Notes: generated by a model from the sequence alone, not told the origin. DNA of 9,538 bases from Pseudomonadota bacterium (GCA_021778935.1 JAJYBQ010000074.1:1-9538); one strand, 5' to 3'. Positions 1-6,284 are shown, numbered from the stretch's first letter. Numbers and translations are program-made.

Positions 1-101
1 GCCCCCAAGCCCATCGATGCCGCCGTCAGCGAACAGAATTTCAGAAAGCTGCGGCGGCTGATTCCCTGCCGCCGCAGCACCTCGTAGAAGGTTTCGGCCA
101 T
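1..101 (-). CDS. hoxK/hupS: [NiFe]-hydrogenase small subunit, 5' end only
   Basis: Only the first 33 residues lie in the window; the gene runs off the left edge. The protein begins [20 protein letters not shown] and continues [13 protein letters not shown]. This is the characteristic N-terminus of the small, electron-transferring Fe-S subunit of membrane-bound uptake [NiFe] hydrogenases, and it includes a twin-arginine motif (SRRSFLK, residues 15-21) followed by the start of a hydrophobic stretch. In this family the folded heterodimer is exported by Tat and passes electrons from H2 to a membrane cytochrome b. The ATG at 101 is preceded by a good ribosome binding site (GGGGGGAG, 7 nt away). 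The upstream ATGs at 117 and 126 are out of frame. The Fe-S cysteine motifs lie outside the window, so the subgroup and O2 tolerance cannot be judged. The gene is probably first in a hydrogenase operon driven by the sigma-54 promoter at 165-181. Confidence 0.9.
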   Translation of the reverse strand, partial: MAETFYEVLRRQGISRRSFLKFCSLTAASMGLG

Positions 102-108
102 CGCGGAT

Positions 109-116
109 CTCCCCCC
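109..116 (-). promoter_or_regulatory. Ribosome binding site of hydrogenase small subunit gene
   Basis: GGGGGGAG on the minus strand, 7 nt before the ATG at 101. It supports this start over the out-of-frame ATGs just upstream. Confidence 0.7.
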
Positions 117-164
117 ATCGATTCCATCCCGGTCCGGCGATGCCGGTGGGCTGGGAGAAGAGGT

Positions 165-181
165 ATCAAGACCCGTGCCAA
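165..181 (-). promoter_or_regulatory. Sigma-54 (RpoN) -24/-12 promoter for hydrogenase operon
   Basis: The minus strand reads TTGGCACGGGTCTTGAT. It matches the sigma-54 consensus (TGGCACG-N4-TTGCW) at every fixed position except one: the -12 GC is GA. The GG-N10-G spacing is exact. The predicted transcript start is near 154, giving a leader of about 53 nt before the ATG at 101. Hydrogenase structural operons in several proteobacteria are known to be driven by sigma-54 with an NtrC-type activator (HoxA/HupR), so motif, position and gene agree. Confidence 0.75.
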
Positions 182-210
182 CTCCCCCACGGATTACCGG
201 AATCACCGGA

Positions 211-223
211 AATCAACGGCTTG
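211..223 (+). promoter_or_regulatory. Predicted IHF binding site
   Basis: AATCAACGGCTTG matches the IHF consensus WATCAA-N4-TTR at every defined base. It lies about 57-69 nt upstream of the predicted transcript start, between the -24/-12 element and the candidate activator sites. That is the usual place for an IHF bend that brings an enhancer-bound activator onto sigma-54 polymerase. Confidence 0.6.
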
Positions 224-238
224 GATGCTCCACCCTGG

Positions 239-288
239 TGCCGGGAAATCGCCGCCCTGCAAGTCCGCCAACCGGATATTTCCCGGCA
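239..288. repeat. 11-bp inverted repeat, candidate activator (UAS) sites
   Basis: TGCCGGGAAAT (239-249) and its exact reverse complement ATTTCCCGGCA (278-288) are separated by 28 nt. Relative to the predicted hydrogenase transcript start the arms lie at about -85/-95 and -124/-134, in the window where enhancer-binding proteins usually act. The role is inferred; no known HoxA/HupR consensus was matched. Confidence 0.45.
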
Positions 289-289
289 T

Positions 290-306
290 TGGAAAGAAGC
301 TTTCCA
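290..306. repeat. Short palindrome TGGAAAG-AAG-CTTTCCA
   Basis: A perfect 7-bp inverted repeat with a 3-nt centre (AAG), immediately next to the 11-bp repeat at 239-288. It lies about 136-152 nt upstream of the predicted hydrogenase transcript start. The size and symmetry suit a dimeric regulator site, and this is a candidate enhancer element. Confidence 0.4.
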
Positions 307-335
307 GATGCCCGTCCGGTCGCGCTCGATGAACC

Positions 336-355
336 CCACCCCGATGCTGGGGTGG
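336..355. repeat. 7-bp stem-loop CCACCCC / GGGGTGG
   Basis: CCACCCC (336-342) pairs with GGGGTGG (349-355) around a 6-nt loop, GATGCT. No T-run follows on either strand, so it is not a standard terminator. It lies between the fic remnant and the hydrogenase promoter and could be a weak hairpin or another protein site. The rest of the gene-free stretch (about 356-616) shows nothing I can identify. Confidence 0.25.
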
Positions 356-616
356 CGGAGCGTGATAGAGGCGGGATCCGGGCTGCGACGACGCGATGCG
401 GTCCGCTTCGTAGGCCGTGACCATCCGCCCGAACCAGAAAACCGCATCCCTTGAATGCGACGACGGTCCGTGGCGCGTCGGCTACGCCGGAACTGCTCCC
501 GCGCACGCGTATCGGGGGCAGGACGTCAGTCGATAACCGAGCGATCGTCCTCGCTTGGTTCCCGTCCCGCCTTCCGCGATTGACGCTGTCGCAAGGGGGC
601 CTGCAGGTTGTTCCAG

Positions 617-1638
617 TCATGACGCCACCTCTTGCGCTTGCGTGGGCGCCTCCGCGGCCCCGCCCGCAGGCCCTGCCTCGTTGAACAGAGCGATATAGGG
701 CGCATAGCGAAATCGCCGGTTCCGCGCGTAGCCGGTCATCTCGCTGAGCACGCCCAGCTTCACCAACCGGGATACCAGGCTGTTGGCCGCTGCGTAGGTG
801 GTGCCGGTCATCTTCTGCACGTCATGCACCGCGACGATCGGCCGGTCGAACAACGACTCGAGCACTTTGTGGCCGTTACCCGCTGCGCGGCCGAGCTGTA
901 CGGTGATTGCGGCACGGTGTTGCTCGCGCAGTTGCAGGATGCGCCGAGCCGTCTCCGCGGCCTCGCCGGCCACCTCGATCACGCCGCGCAGGAAGAACGC
1001 GAGCCATGCCTCCCAGGCTCCTTGGTCGCGTACCGCCTGCAAGTGCTCGTAGTACGCCTGCCGGTGCCGCTTGAAGAAGTGCGAGAGATAGAGCACCGGC
1101 TTGTGCAGCACGCCGCGCTCGGTGAGCAGGAAGGTGATCAGCAGCCGGCCGACGCGCCCGTTGCCGTCGAGGAACGGGTGAATCGTCTCGAACTGCACAT
1201 GTGCGAGCGCGATCTTTACCAGCGGCGGCAGCTCGTCGTGCGCATGCAGGAACTTTTCCAGGCCCCCCAGCGCCGCAGGCACTGCGTGGTGCGGCGGCGG
1301 CACGAAGGTGGCGGTGTTCAAGGTGCAGCCGGCCGGACCGACTCGGCCGCCAGCAGGTCCTGCAGCGAACTCTGCGTGCCCTCGATCTGACTGGAGAGCA
1401 CCACCTCCTTGCGCACATACATGAAAACGAAAAGGTCCGGGTTCGGCAGGGTGAGCACCGAGCCGTCGAGCCGACCCAGCGCTCGATCGGCCGCCGACAG
1501 CAAACCCGGTAGCTCCCCCGCCAGTTCGAGCGCCGGTTGCGGCGGCAGTGGCGCCGGCATGAAGGCGCGGTAGCCGGTCGGCTGGCTGACATAGCAACCG
1601 GCTCGCGTCCAATACTCGGCGGCGTCCCCTTTGCGCAT
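617..1638 (-). pseudogene. Fic-family AMPylator (Fic/DOC), broken by frameshift and internal loss
   Basis: Fic enzymes transfer AMP from ATP to target proteins. The reading starts at the ATG at 1638 (MRKGDAAEYW, with AAAGGGAG 2 nt before it). It gives the Fic N-terminal domain: MPAPLPP, then PNPDLFVFMYVRKEVVLSSQ, then the class-II inhibitory motif SSQIEG (residues 82-87), up to LLAAE (residue 99, codon 1344-1342). The frame then closes at 1318. The rest of the protein continues in another frame from VGPAGCTLNTATFVPPP (about 1342) to the stop at 617. It carries an intact catalytic motif HPFLDGNGRVGR (1145-1180) and a C-terminal winged-helix-like part. Homologues have roughly 65-75 more residues between these halves, covering helices up to the usual PGEFR.SQNW segment. 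A single base error cannot explain that, so I read a deletion with frameshift. Loss of function is likely but unproven. Confidence 0.82.
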
Positions 1639-1643
1639 CGCTC

Positions 1644-1693
1644 CCTTTAGTATGGGCTGAAACACTCGCCATATGATAGGCAGCCTTTAGTAT
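1644..1693. repeat. Direct repeat CCTTTAGTAT, 40 nt apart, in the fic leader
   Basis: CCTTTAGTAT occurs at 1644-1653 and 1684-1693. Read along the fic strand these are ATACTAAAGG. The upstream copy overlaps a -10-like TATACT (1689-1694) and the downstream copy overlaps the fic ribosome binding site. The pair suggests an operator for repressing fic. An inverted repeat CTCGCCA (1665-1671) / TGGCGAG (1696-1702) frames the upstream copy. Confidence 0.4.
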
Positions 1694-1694
1694 A
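1689..1694 (-). promoter_or_regulatory. Possible -10 box of the fic remnant
   Basis: TATACT on the minus strand, about 50 nt before the fic ATG at 1638. I see no convincing -35 box at 16-18 nt spacing, so this is a weak call. Confidence 0.3.
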
Positions 1695-1709
1695 TTGGCG
1701 AGGCTGGGA

Positions 1710-1763
1710 TTTCACCGAAAACGCACATTTCGGCTTTCGATGAAAATCGCCATTTTGACGAAA
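1710..1763. repeat. Three TTTC-N3-GAAA dyads
   Basis: TTTCACCGAAA (1710-1720), TTTCGATGAAA (1735-1745) and the near-match TTTTGACGAAA (1753-1763) share a palindromic form with a 3-nt centre. They lie upstream of the fic remnant, with starts 25 and 18 nt apart. They may be operator sites or the end of a decayed mobile element; nothing decides between these. Confidence 0.35.
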
Positions 1764-2175
1764 TACAGCGTACTCAGACGGCCCTGCTCCGGCGCGAGGA
1801 ACACGAGCCGCGTTTGCCGCGCTGGGGAAATGGTCTCCGATCCATTGCTCCGAGCCAACTTATCAGACAAGACATTTCGGTGGCTGTCGCCGGCCACCGC
1901 CGCTACTGCGGGCTCGGTCGGCGGGTCTACGCGGGATTCGTCGTGGTGCCGGCCGGCATCCTGTCCGGGGGCCTGGCGCCGTTGACCACATTGCGTGAGG
2001 GTCGGTAGCGCGGGGGGTGTTTCGCGCAGAACTCGATTCGTACCATCGAGCAGATCTATTAGCCAGCCCTTTTGATAAGGGTCCTACCTCACACCCGCCA
2101 GTGTGATCGATAACAGGACTTGACCGGAGATCAAAACAGAAATCATAACAAAATCATGGTGTTACGCAGTTTTGC
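1764..2175. other. Gene-free stretch with small inverted repeats
   Basis: No reading frame here has a credible protein or start signal. Three short stem-loops are visible. They are CGGTGGC (1878-1884) / GCCACCG (1893-1899); CCCTT (2067-2071) / AAGGG (2077-2081); and TCACAC (2089-2094) / GTGTGA (2101-2106). None is followed by a T-run. The stretch lies between a tRNA gene and a broken accessory gene and may be insertion-element or island debris, but I recognise no transposase or integrase. Confidence 0.4.
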
Positions 2176-2269
2176 TGGCGGAGACGGAGGGATTCGAACC
2201 CTCGATGCGAGTTTATGCCCGCATGCTCCCTTAGCAGGGGAGTGCCTTCGACCTCTCGGCCACGTCTCC
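2176..2269 (-). tRNA. serX: tRNA-Ser (anticodon GCU)
   Basis: The minus strand folds into a complete type-II (long variable arm) tRNA. It has a 7-bp acceptor stem GGAGACG/CGTCTCC and a D arm beginning TGGCCGAGAGG. The anticodon stem CTCCC/GGGAG carries loop CTGCTAA, with anticodon GCT at 2235-2233. A long variable arm typical of Ser tRNAs follows, then T arm GAGGG-TTCGAAT-CCCTC, discriminator G and an encoded CCA (2178-2176). It reads AGC/AGU serine codons. It has its own promoter (2317-2345) and lies 141 nt downstream of lysC on the same strand. It also marks the border between the core genes to the right and the accessory region to the left, and tRNA genes are common phage and island integration sites. 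The gene symbol is a placeholder. Confidence 0.97.
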
Positions 2270-2316
2270 GAATTTCGGCGGGGTCTTGCGAGAAGCGTCT
2301 CCCGTGCGAACCCGGC

Positions 2317-2345
2317 AGTGTAGAGCCTGCCCGAAATCGGGTCAA
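2317..2345 (-). promoter_or_regulatory. Sigma-70 promoter of tRNA-Ser
   Basis: TTGACC (-35, 2345-2340) and TACACT (-10, 2322-2317) are separated by exactly 17 nt. The sequence just after the -10 box is GC-rich (GCCGGG), like the discriminators of stable-RNA promoters under stringent control. The expected start is near 2310, about 40 nt before the mature tRNA 5' end. Confidence 0.75.
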
Positions 2346-2350
2346 ACCCC

Positions 2351-2369
2351 GGCCGCGCACGATGCGGCC
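2351..2369. repeat. Stem-loop GGCCGC / GCGGCC
   Basis: GGCCGC (2351-2356) pairs with GCGGCC (2364-2369) around a 7-nt loop. It lies between the lysC 3' hairpin and the tRNA promoter and may help end lysC transcription, but no U-run follows. Confidence 0.3.
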
Positions 2370-2385
2370 TGAAACCGGCGGCTGC

Positions 2386-2408
2386 CGCCCGTTGTGCGGG
2401 AACGGGCG
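2386..2408 (-). terminator. GC-rich stem-loop directly after lysC
   Basis: An 8-bp perfect stem CGCCCGTT/AACGGGCG with a 7-nt loop begins 2 nt after the lysC stop codon. No U-tract follows, so it is not a textbook intrinsic terminator. It may stabilise the mRNA 3' end or act with Rho. Confidence 0.35.
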
Positions 2409-2410
2409 AC

Positions 2411-3670
2411 TCACGCGCCCGCGTTCTGCTCCAGCCCGAACGCCTTGTGCAGGGCGCGCACGGCAAGCTCCATGTACTTGTCCTCGACGACGCAGGAAAT
2501 CTTGATTTCGCTCGTCGAGATCATCTGGATGTTGATGCCTTCTTCCGACAGCGTGCGGAACATCAGGCTGGCGATGCCCACGTGCGAGCGCATGCCGATG
2601 CCGACCACCGACACCTTGCAGATGCGCGTGTCGCCGAGCACCGCCCGCGCGCCGATATGCGCCTTGAGCGGGCCGTTCAGCAGTTCCATGGCCTTGGCGT
2701 ATTCGTTGCGGTGCACGGTGAACGAGAAATCGGTCAGGCCGTCGGCACCGGTGTTCTGGATGATCATGTCGACGTCGATGTTGGCATCGGCGACCGGCCC
2801 CAGGATCTGATACGCGATGCCGGGGCGGTCGGGCACGCCGGTGAGCGTGATCTTGGCCTCGTCGCGGGTGAACGCGATTCCGGAAATGGCGGCCTGTTCC
2901 ATCTGGGTATCTTCCTCGAACGTGATCAATGTTCCCGAATCCGCTTCTTCTTCGAGCGGCATGTCGGCGTCGGTGAGGCTGGAGAGCACGCGCAGCCGCA
3001 CGCGGTATTTGCCGGCGAACTCCACCGAACGGATCTGCAGGACCTTCGAGCCGAGGCTCGCCATCTCCAGCATTTCCTCGAACGTGACCGTGCGCAGCCG
3101 CTGCGCCTCGGGCACGATGCGCGGATCGGTGGTGTAGACCCCGTCCACATCGGTGTAGATCTGGCATTCGTCGGCGCGCAGCGCCGCGGCCAGCGCCACC
3201 GCCGAGGTATCCGAACCGCCGCGGCCCAGCGTGGTGATGTTGCCATGTTCGTCCTGCCCCTGGAACCCCGCCACGACGACGACCTGACCGGCGTCGAGGT
3301 CGGCGCGGATCCGCGCTTCGTCGATGGCGACGATGCGCGCCTTGGTGAATGCGCTGTCGGTGAGCACGCGGACCTGGGCACCGGTGTAGCTGCGCGCAGG
3401 GATCCCGATGCCCTTGAGCGCCATCGCCAGCAGGCCGATCGTCACTTGCTCGCCGGTCGACGCGATGACGTCGAGTTCGCGGGGATCGGGCTCCGCCTGG
3501 AGTTCCTTCGCCAGCCCGATCAGGCGGTTGGTCTCGCCGCTCATCGCGGAGACCACGACGACGATCTGGTGGCCGGCGCGACTCCATTTGGCAATGCGGC
3601 GGGCGACGTTTCGGATGCGCTCCGTGCTGCCAACCGAGGTGCCGCCGTACTTGTGGACGATGAGCGCCAT
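2411..3670 (-). CDS. lysC: Aspartokinase
   Basis: The 419-aa protein phosphorylates L-aspartate with ATP, the first step to lysine, threonine, methionine and diaminopimelate. The kinase domain opens with [10 protein letters not shown] (residues 6-15). It includes [13 protein letters not shown] (38-50), STGEQ (71-75), GRGGSDTSA (149-157) and [13 protein letters not shown] (172-184). Two ACT regulatory domains follow, at about 271-340 ([18 protein letters not shown]) and 352-419 ([16 protein letters not shown]), as in feedback-inhibited monofunctional enzymes. I chose the ATG at 3670 because [10 protein letters not shown] is the family's normal start; an in-frame upstream start at 3703 would add 11 unconserved residues. 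No strong ribosome binding site precedes the ATG. A -10 box at 3703-3708 suggests its own promoter. An internal Met257 with a good ribosome binding site may give a separate regulatory beta subunit. Confidence 0.97.
   Translation of the reverse strand: MALIVHKYGGTSVGSTERIRNVARRIAKWSRAGHQIVVVVSAMSGETNRLIGLAKELQAEPDPRELDVIASTGEQVTIGLLAMALKGIGIPARSYTGAQVRVLTDSAFTKARIVAIDEARIRADLDAGQVVVVAGFQGQDEHGNITTLGRGGSDTSAVALAAALRADECQIYTDVDGVYTTDPRIVPEAQRLRTVTFEEMLEMASLGSKVLQIRSVEFAGKYRVRLRVLSSLTDADMPLEEEADSGTLITFEEDTQMEQAAISGIAFTRDEAKITLTGVPDRPGIAYQILGPVADANIDVDMIIQNTGADGLTDFSFTVHRNEYAKAMELLNGPLKAHIGARAVLGDTRICKVSVVGIGMRSHVGIASLMFRTLSEEGINIQMISTSEIKISCVVEDKYMELAVRALHKAFGLEQNAGA
2902..2917 (-). promoter_or_regulatory. 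Internal ribosome binding site and start inside lysC (possible beta subunit)
   Basis: GAGGAAG (2917-2911) lies 8 nt before an in-frame ATG (2902-2900) that encodes Met257 of LysC, starting [13 protein letters not shown]. This is the boundary between the kinase and ACT domains, the place where the beta subunit of alpha2-beta2 aspartokinases begins in Bacillus and Corynebacterium. The product would be 163 aa and contain both ACT domains. Confidence 0.5.
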
Positions 3671-3702
3671 GAAATTCGGGAAAAAGCGAATGAAAACCCG
3701 CA

Positions 3703-3708
3703 ATTATA
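3703..3708 (-). promoter_or_regulatory. Possible -10 box of lysC
   Basis: A perfect TATAAT on the minus strand, with 32 nt between it and the ATG at 3670, in a sequence that is otherwise very GC-rich. No clear -35 box is visible at 16-18 nt, so strength is uncertain. It suggests lysC can be transcribed separately from the upstream cysS-tilS genes. Confidence 0.45.
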
Positions 3709-3741
3709 CGGAGAACCACGCGAAGGGCCGGTTGGACGGCC

Positions 3742-3815
3742 GTGCCGGGAACGGCATGGAGAACCGTGCCCCGGGGAACGATGCCGGGGGACTATGCCGG
3801 GAACCGCACGGCACC
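3742..3815. repeat. Degenerate tandem repeats at the tilS 3' end
   Basis: Three imperfect units start with (G/A)TGCC and contain GGGAAC or GGGGAAC, at about 3742, 3766 and 3794. They include the stem-loop TGCCGGGAACGGCA (3743-3756, 5-bp stem). They straddle the tilS stop codon and fill much of the tilS-lysC gap. They may serve as a weak transcript end or simply be slippage-born repeats. Confidence 0.35.
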
Positions 3816-5327
3816 CGCGGAGATGCCGGCCAGCAGGTCGGCCGCGCCCGCCCACTCGATACGGATGCGCCCCACCCCCGGCCCGACGAAGCGGGCGTCG
3901 GCACCGAGACCGGCGGCGTAGATCAGGCGGTCGTCGCGCCAGAGCAGGGGCAACGCGGCACGATCGAACTCCGGCACGCCGCGCTCCTGGTACCAGTGCT
4001 TGAGATGTTTCGACGGACGAGCGGGGTGCAGCGTGAGCCGCTCGCCGCCGCTGCGGCCGCGCAGGTCCAACGGTCGCGCGCGCAGCCAATCGGCATCGAA
4101 CCCGGCATCGAACCCCGCGGCGCCGGTCGGCAGGAACCGGAGCACGCCGCCCCAGGATGGCACGGAAAACTCCGGCTCGCCCCGCCATAGCAGGCGCTCC
4201 CGCCCCCGCGCGCCGGCATCGGGTGCGCGCAGGCAGAGCAGGCCACGATGCCGGTGCAACTCCTGCCGGCCGAAACGGATCCGCATGCGCCCGTCCGGCG
4301 CGCCCTCGATCGCCTGCGCCAGAGCCTCCTGCAACCGCGCGCGCGGCGGCGCCTCCACCCCTGCGCGCGCCAGCCAGGCACGCATCGCCAGGGCCCGGCG
4401 CACGGGCGTCAACGCGGCGAGGCGATCGACGCGCAGCATGTCCGCCGGTGCGCCATCGGTGCACCATTGCAACAACTCGGTCCCGAGTTCCTGCATCAAC
4501 TCCGCGGCATCCGCGATCAGGTCGATCGAACGCGCCGCCGATTTGCGGACGCCGCCGCGGATCGCCGCCAGTTGCGGCAGCACCTTCGCGCGGATCGCAT
4601 TGCGCGCGAGCCGCGTGTCGGCGTTGCTCGGATCGTCCACCGCCGCCAGCGCATGACGCGCAACGTAGTCCGCCAAGGCGCTACGCGACGTATCCAGGAA
4701 AGGCCGCAAGACTTGCACCGGCGGCGCGAGCGCCGTTTCGGCGGCGCCGTGATGCGGATCGCGGCGCTGGTTCTGCGCCGCGATCCGCACCGCCGCGATT
4801 CCGGCCAGGCCATCCGGACCCGCACCGCGCAGCCACTGCAGCAGAAACGTCTCCAGGCGATCGTCGGCATGGTGCGCGGTGAGCACGAACGCCGCACCCC
4901 GCTCGTGCGCCACCTCGGTCAAGGCACGGTACCGGGCATCGCGGGCGCCGGCTTCGACGCCGCGTCCGTTGCGCGCGACCGCAACCCGGCGCACGACGCA
5001 TTCCACGCCGCGCGCGGCGCACTGGGCTGCACAGTGCTCCGCCCAATCGTCCGCGCAACCCTGCAGGCCGTGATGCACGTGTACGGCCAGGAGGAAATCA
5101 AATGCCGCAACGCCGCGATCCCGCAGACGGCAAGCGAGATCCAGGAGCGCAGTGGAATCGGGGCCGCCGCTGTAGGCGATGACGACCCCGGCGCGCGCGC
5201 GAACGATCAGACCCGCGCGCTCCACCGCGTGCTGCAACGCGCTCAGGAGCGCGCGATCTTCCGCACACTCCGGAAGACGCGCCGAGCCCGCCTCATGCCT
5301 CGCTGGGGGCTTCCTTGAACTTGCCAT
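3792..5327 (-). CDS. tilS: tRNA(Ile)-lysidine synthetase
   Basis: The protein uses ATP and lysine to convert C34 of the CAU-anticodon tRNA-Ile to lysidine, so it reads AUA rather than AUG. The ATP-binding PP-loop motif SGGPDS is at residues 53-58. HVHHGLQ (83-89), [20 protein letters not shown] (151-170) and [12 protein letters not shown] (235-246) are family blocks; the usual DDQAET is DDRLET here. A C-terminal domain (about 420-490) has RSGGERL and the conserved [15 protein letters not shown]. The ATG at 5327 gives 511 aa and overlaps accA by 35 nt. The family usually has fewer residues before the PP-loop, so a later non-ATG start such as the TTG at codon 31 is possible. Two oddities are an insert at residues 180-192 encoded by a perfect 15-bp palindrome, and a 12-bp tandem duplication at 4092-4115. 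The last gene of the cysS-tilS cluster. Confidence 0.95.
   Translation of the reverse strand: MASSRKPPARHEAGSARLPECAEDRALLSALQHAVERAGLIVRARAGVVIAYSGGPDSTALLDLACRLRDRGVAAFDFLLAVHVHHGLQGCADDWAEHCAAQCAARGVECVVRRVAVARNGRGVEAGARDARYRALTEVAHERGAAFVLTAHHADDRLETFLLQWLRGAGPDGLAGIAAVRIAAQNQRRDPHHGAAETALAPPVQVLRPFLDTSRSALADYVARHALAAVDDPSNADTRLARNAIRAKVLPQLAAIRGGVRKSAARSIDLIADAAELMQELGTELLQWCTDGAPADMLRVDRLAALTPVRRALAMRAWLARAGVEAPPRARLQEALAQAIEGAPDGRMRIRFGRQELHRHRGLLCLRAPDAGARGRERLLWRGEPEFSVPSWGGVLRFLPTGAAGFDAGFDADWLRARPLDLRGRSGGERLTLHPARPSKHLKHWYQERGVPEFDRAALPLLWRDDRLIYAAGLGADARFVGPGVGRIRIEWAGAADLLAGISAGAVRFPA
4092..4115. repeat. 12-bp tandem duplication in tilS
   Basis: GGCATCGAACCC occurs twice in perfect tandem (4092-4103 and 4104-4115). 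On the coding strand it encodes a repeated Gly-Phe-Asp-Ala. It is in frame and lies in a variable linker before the C-terminal domain; replication slippage is the simplest origin. Confidence 0.75.
4753..4789. repeat. Perfect 15-bp inverted repeat inside tilS
   Basis: TGCGGATCGCGGCGC (4753-4767) and its exact reverse complement (4775-4789) flank a 7-nt loop, TGGTTCT. The very stable hairpin is read in frame as [13 protein letters not shown] (TilS 180-192), in the linker between the LLQWLRGAG block and VQVLRPFLD where typical TilS proteins are shorter. It looks like a small palindromic insertion tolerated in a loop. Confidence 0.8.
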
Positions 5328-6273
5328 AACTCATCAGGCGGGCGTGCCGAGCGGCGAGCAGATCCTTGGTCTTGACGCCCTGGAACTGGCGCAACGCATC
5401 CGCCAGCGCCCGCTTGAGCAGGGACGCCATCTCGTCGGGATCGCGATGCGCGGCACCCACCGGCTCTGCCACGATGCGGTCGATCAGACCGAGCGCCTTG
5501 AGACGGTTGGCGGTGAGGCCGAGCGCCTCGGCCGCCTCGGGCGCGCGCTCCGCGCTCTTCCACAGGATCGACGCGCAGCCCTCCGGCGAGATCACCGAAT
5601 AGGTCGAGTACTGGAGCATGAGCACCATGTCGGCCACGGCGATCGCCAGCGCCCCGCCCGATCCACCCTCACCGATGATCGTCGAGATGATCGGCACCTG
5701 CAGTTGCGACAGCACGAACAGGTTGCGCCCGATCGCCTCGGACTGACCCCGCTCCTCGGCATCGATGCCGGGATACGCGCCCGGCGTGTCGATGAACGTG
5801 AATAACGGCAGACGGAACTTCTCCGCCATCTTCATCAGCCGCAGCGCCTTGCGGTATCCCTCGGGCTTGGGCATGCCGAAGTTGCGCATCGCCCGCTCCT
5901 TGGTGTCGCGCCCCTTCTGCTGGCCGATCACCATCACCGGCTGACCATTGAACCGGGCGAGCCCCCCGACGATCGAAGGGTCGTCGGCAAACGCGCGGTC
6001 GCCATGCAGCTCATGGAAATCGGTGAAGATCCGATTGACGTAATCGAGCGTATAGGGTCGCTGCGGGTGGCGCGCCAGCTGCGAAATCTGCCAGGGCGTG
6101 AGCTTGGCGTAGATTTCCTGCAGCAACCCGCGGCTCTTTTCCTGCAGGCGGGCGATTTCATCGGAAATATCGACGGCGGAATCGTCCTGAACGAATCGCA
6201 GCTCCTCGATTTTGGATTCGAGGTCGGCGATCGGTTGTTCGAAATCCAGAAATGCGGTCTTGGCGGGCGGCAT
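5293..6273 (-). CDS. accA: Acetyl-CoA carboxylase carboxyltransferase, alpha subunit
   Basis: With AccD this 326-aa protein forms the carboxyltransferase that moves CO2 from biotinylated AccB to acetyl-CoA, making malonyl-CoA for fatty-acid synthesis. The whole protein matches the family from start to end. It has [20 protein letters not shown] (6-25), the helical region to about 60, [11 protein letters not shown] (68-78), [16 protein letters not shown] (83-98), GHQKGRDT-like GQQKGRDT (117-124), DTPGAYPGI (162-170), the acyl-CoA/oxyanion glycines [10 protein letters not shown] (201-210) and [16 protein letters not shown] (223-238). Start: the ATG at 6273 fits the conserved N-terminus; a longer reading to 6321 would run into alkA with unconserved residues. 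Only 11 nt separate it from alkA and its 3' end overlaps tilS, which fits co-transcription. The length is normal and nothing is missing. Confidence 0.98.
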   Translation of the reverse strand: MPPAKTAFLDFEQPIADLESKIEELRFVQDDSAVDISDEIARLQEKSRGLLQEIYAKLTPWQISQLARHPQRPYTLDYVNRIFTDFHELHGDRAFADDPSIVGGLARFNGQPVMVIGQQKGRDTKERAMRNFGMPKPEGYRKALRLMKMAEKFRLPLFTFIDTPGAYPGIDAEERGQSEAIGRNLFVLSQLQVPIISTIIGEGGSGGALAIAVADMVLMLQYSTYSVISPEGCASILWKSAERAPEAAEALGLTANRLKALGLIDRIVAEPVGAAHRDPDEMASLLKRALADALRQFQGVKTKDLLAARHARLMSYGKFKEAPSEA

Positions 6274-6284
6274 GGCTTCGTCTT

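Noticed and set aside
213..620. 135-codon minus-strand frame whose ATG overlaps the fic stop
   Set aside because: The ATGA overlap looks like coupling, but the translation has no recognisable domain, is Arg/Pro/Gly-rich like random GC-rich frames, and would cover the whole hydrogenase control region.
1695..1985. 96-codon plus-strand frame (and a 61-codon minus frame at 1712-1897) in the gap
   Set aside because: No ribosome binding site, domain or convincing protein composition. Possibly mobile-element debris, but I recognise no transposase.
2089..2106. TCACAC-N6-GTGTGA as a CRP-type site
   Set aside because: The half-sites are in the opposite order to the CRP consensus TGTGA-N6-TCACA, so it is only listed as a small inverted repeat.
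3304..3317. Palindrome GCGCGGATCCGCGC in lysC
   Set aside because: It encodes ordinary conserved residues (ARIRA) with common GC-rich codons and lacks a loop; chance is enough to explain it.
2447..4003. 518-codon plus-strand frame opposite lysC
   Set aside because: It is the antisense shadow of lysC and tilS; long open antisense frames are normal in GC-rich genes, and its sequence is His/Arg/Asp-rich without domain signs.
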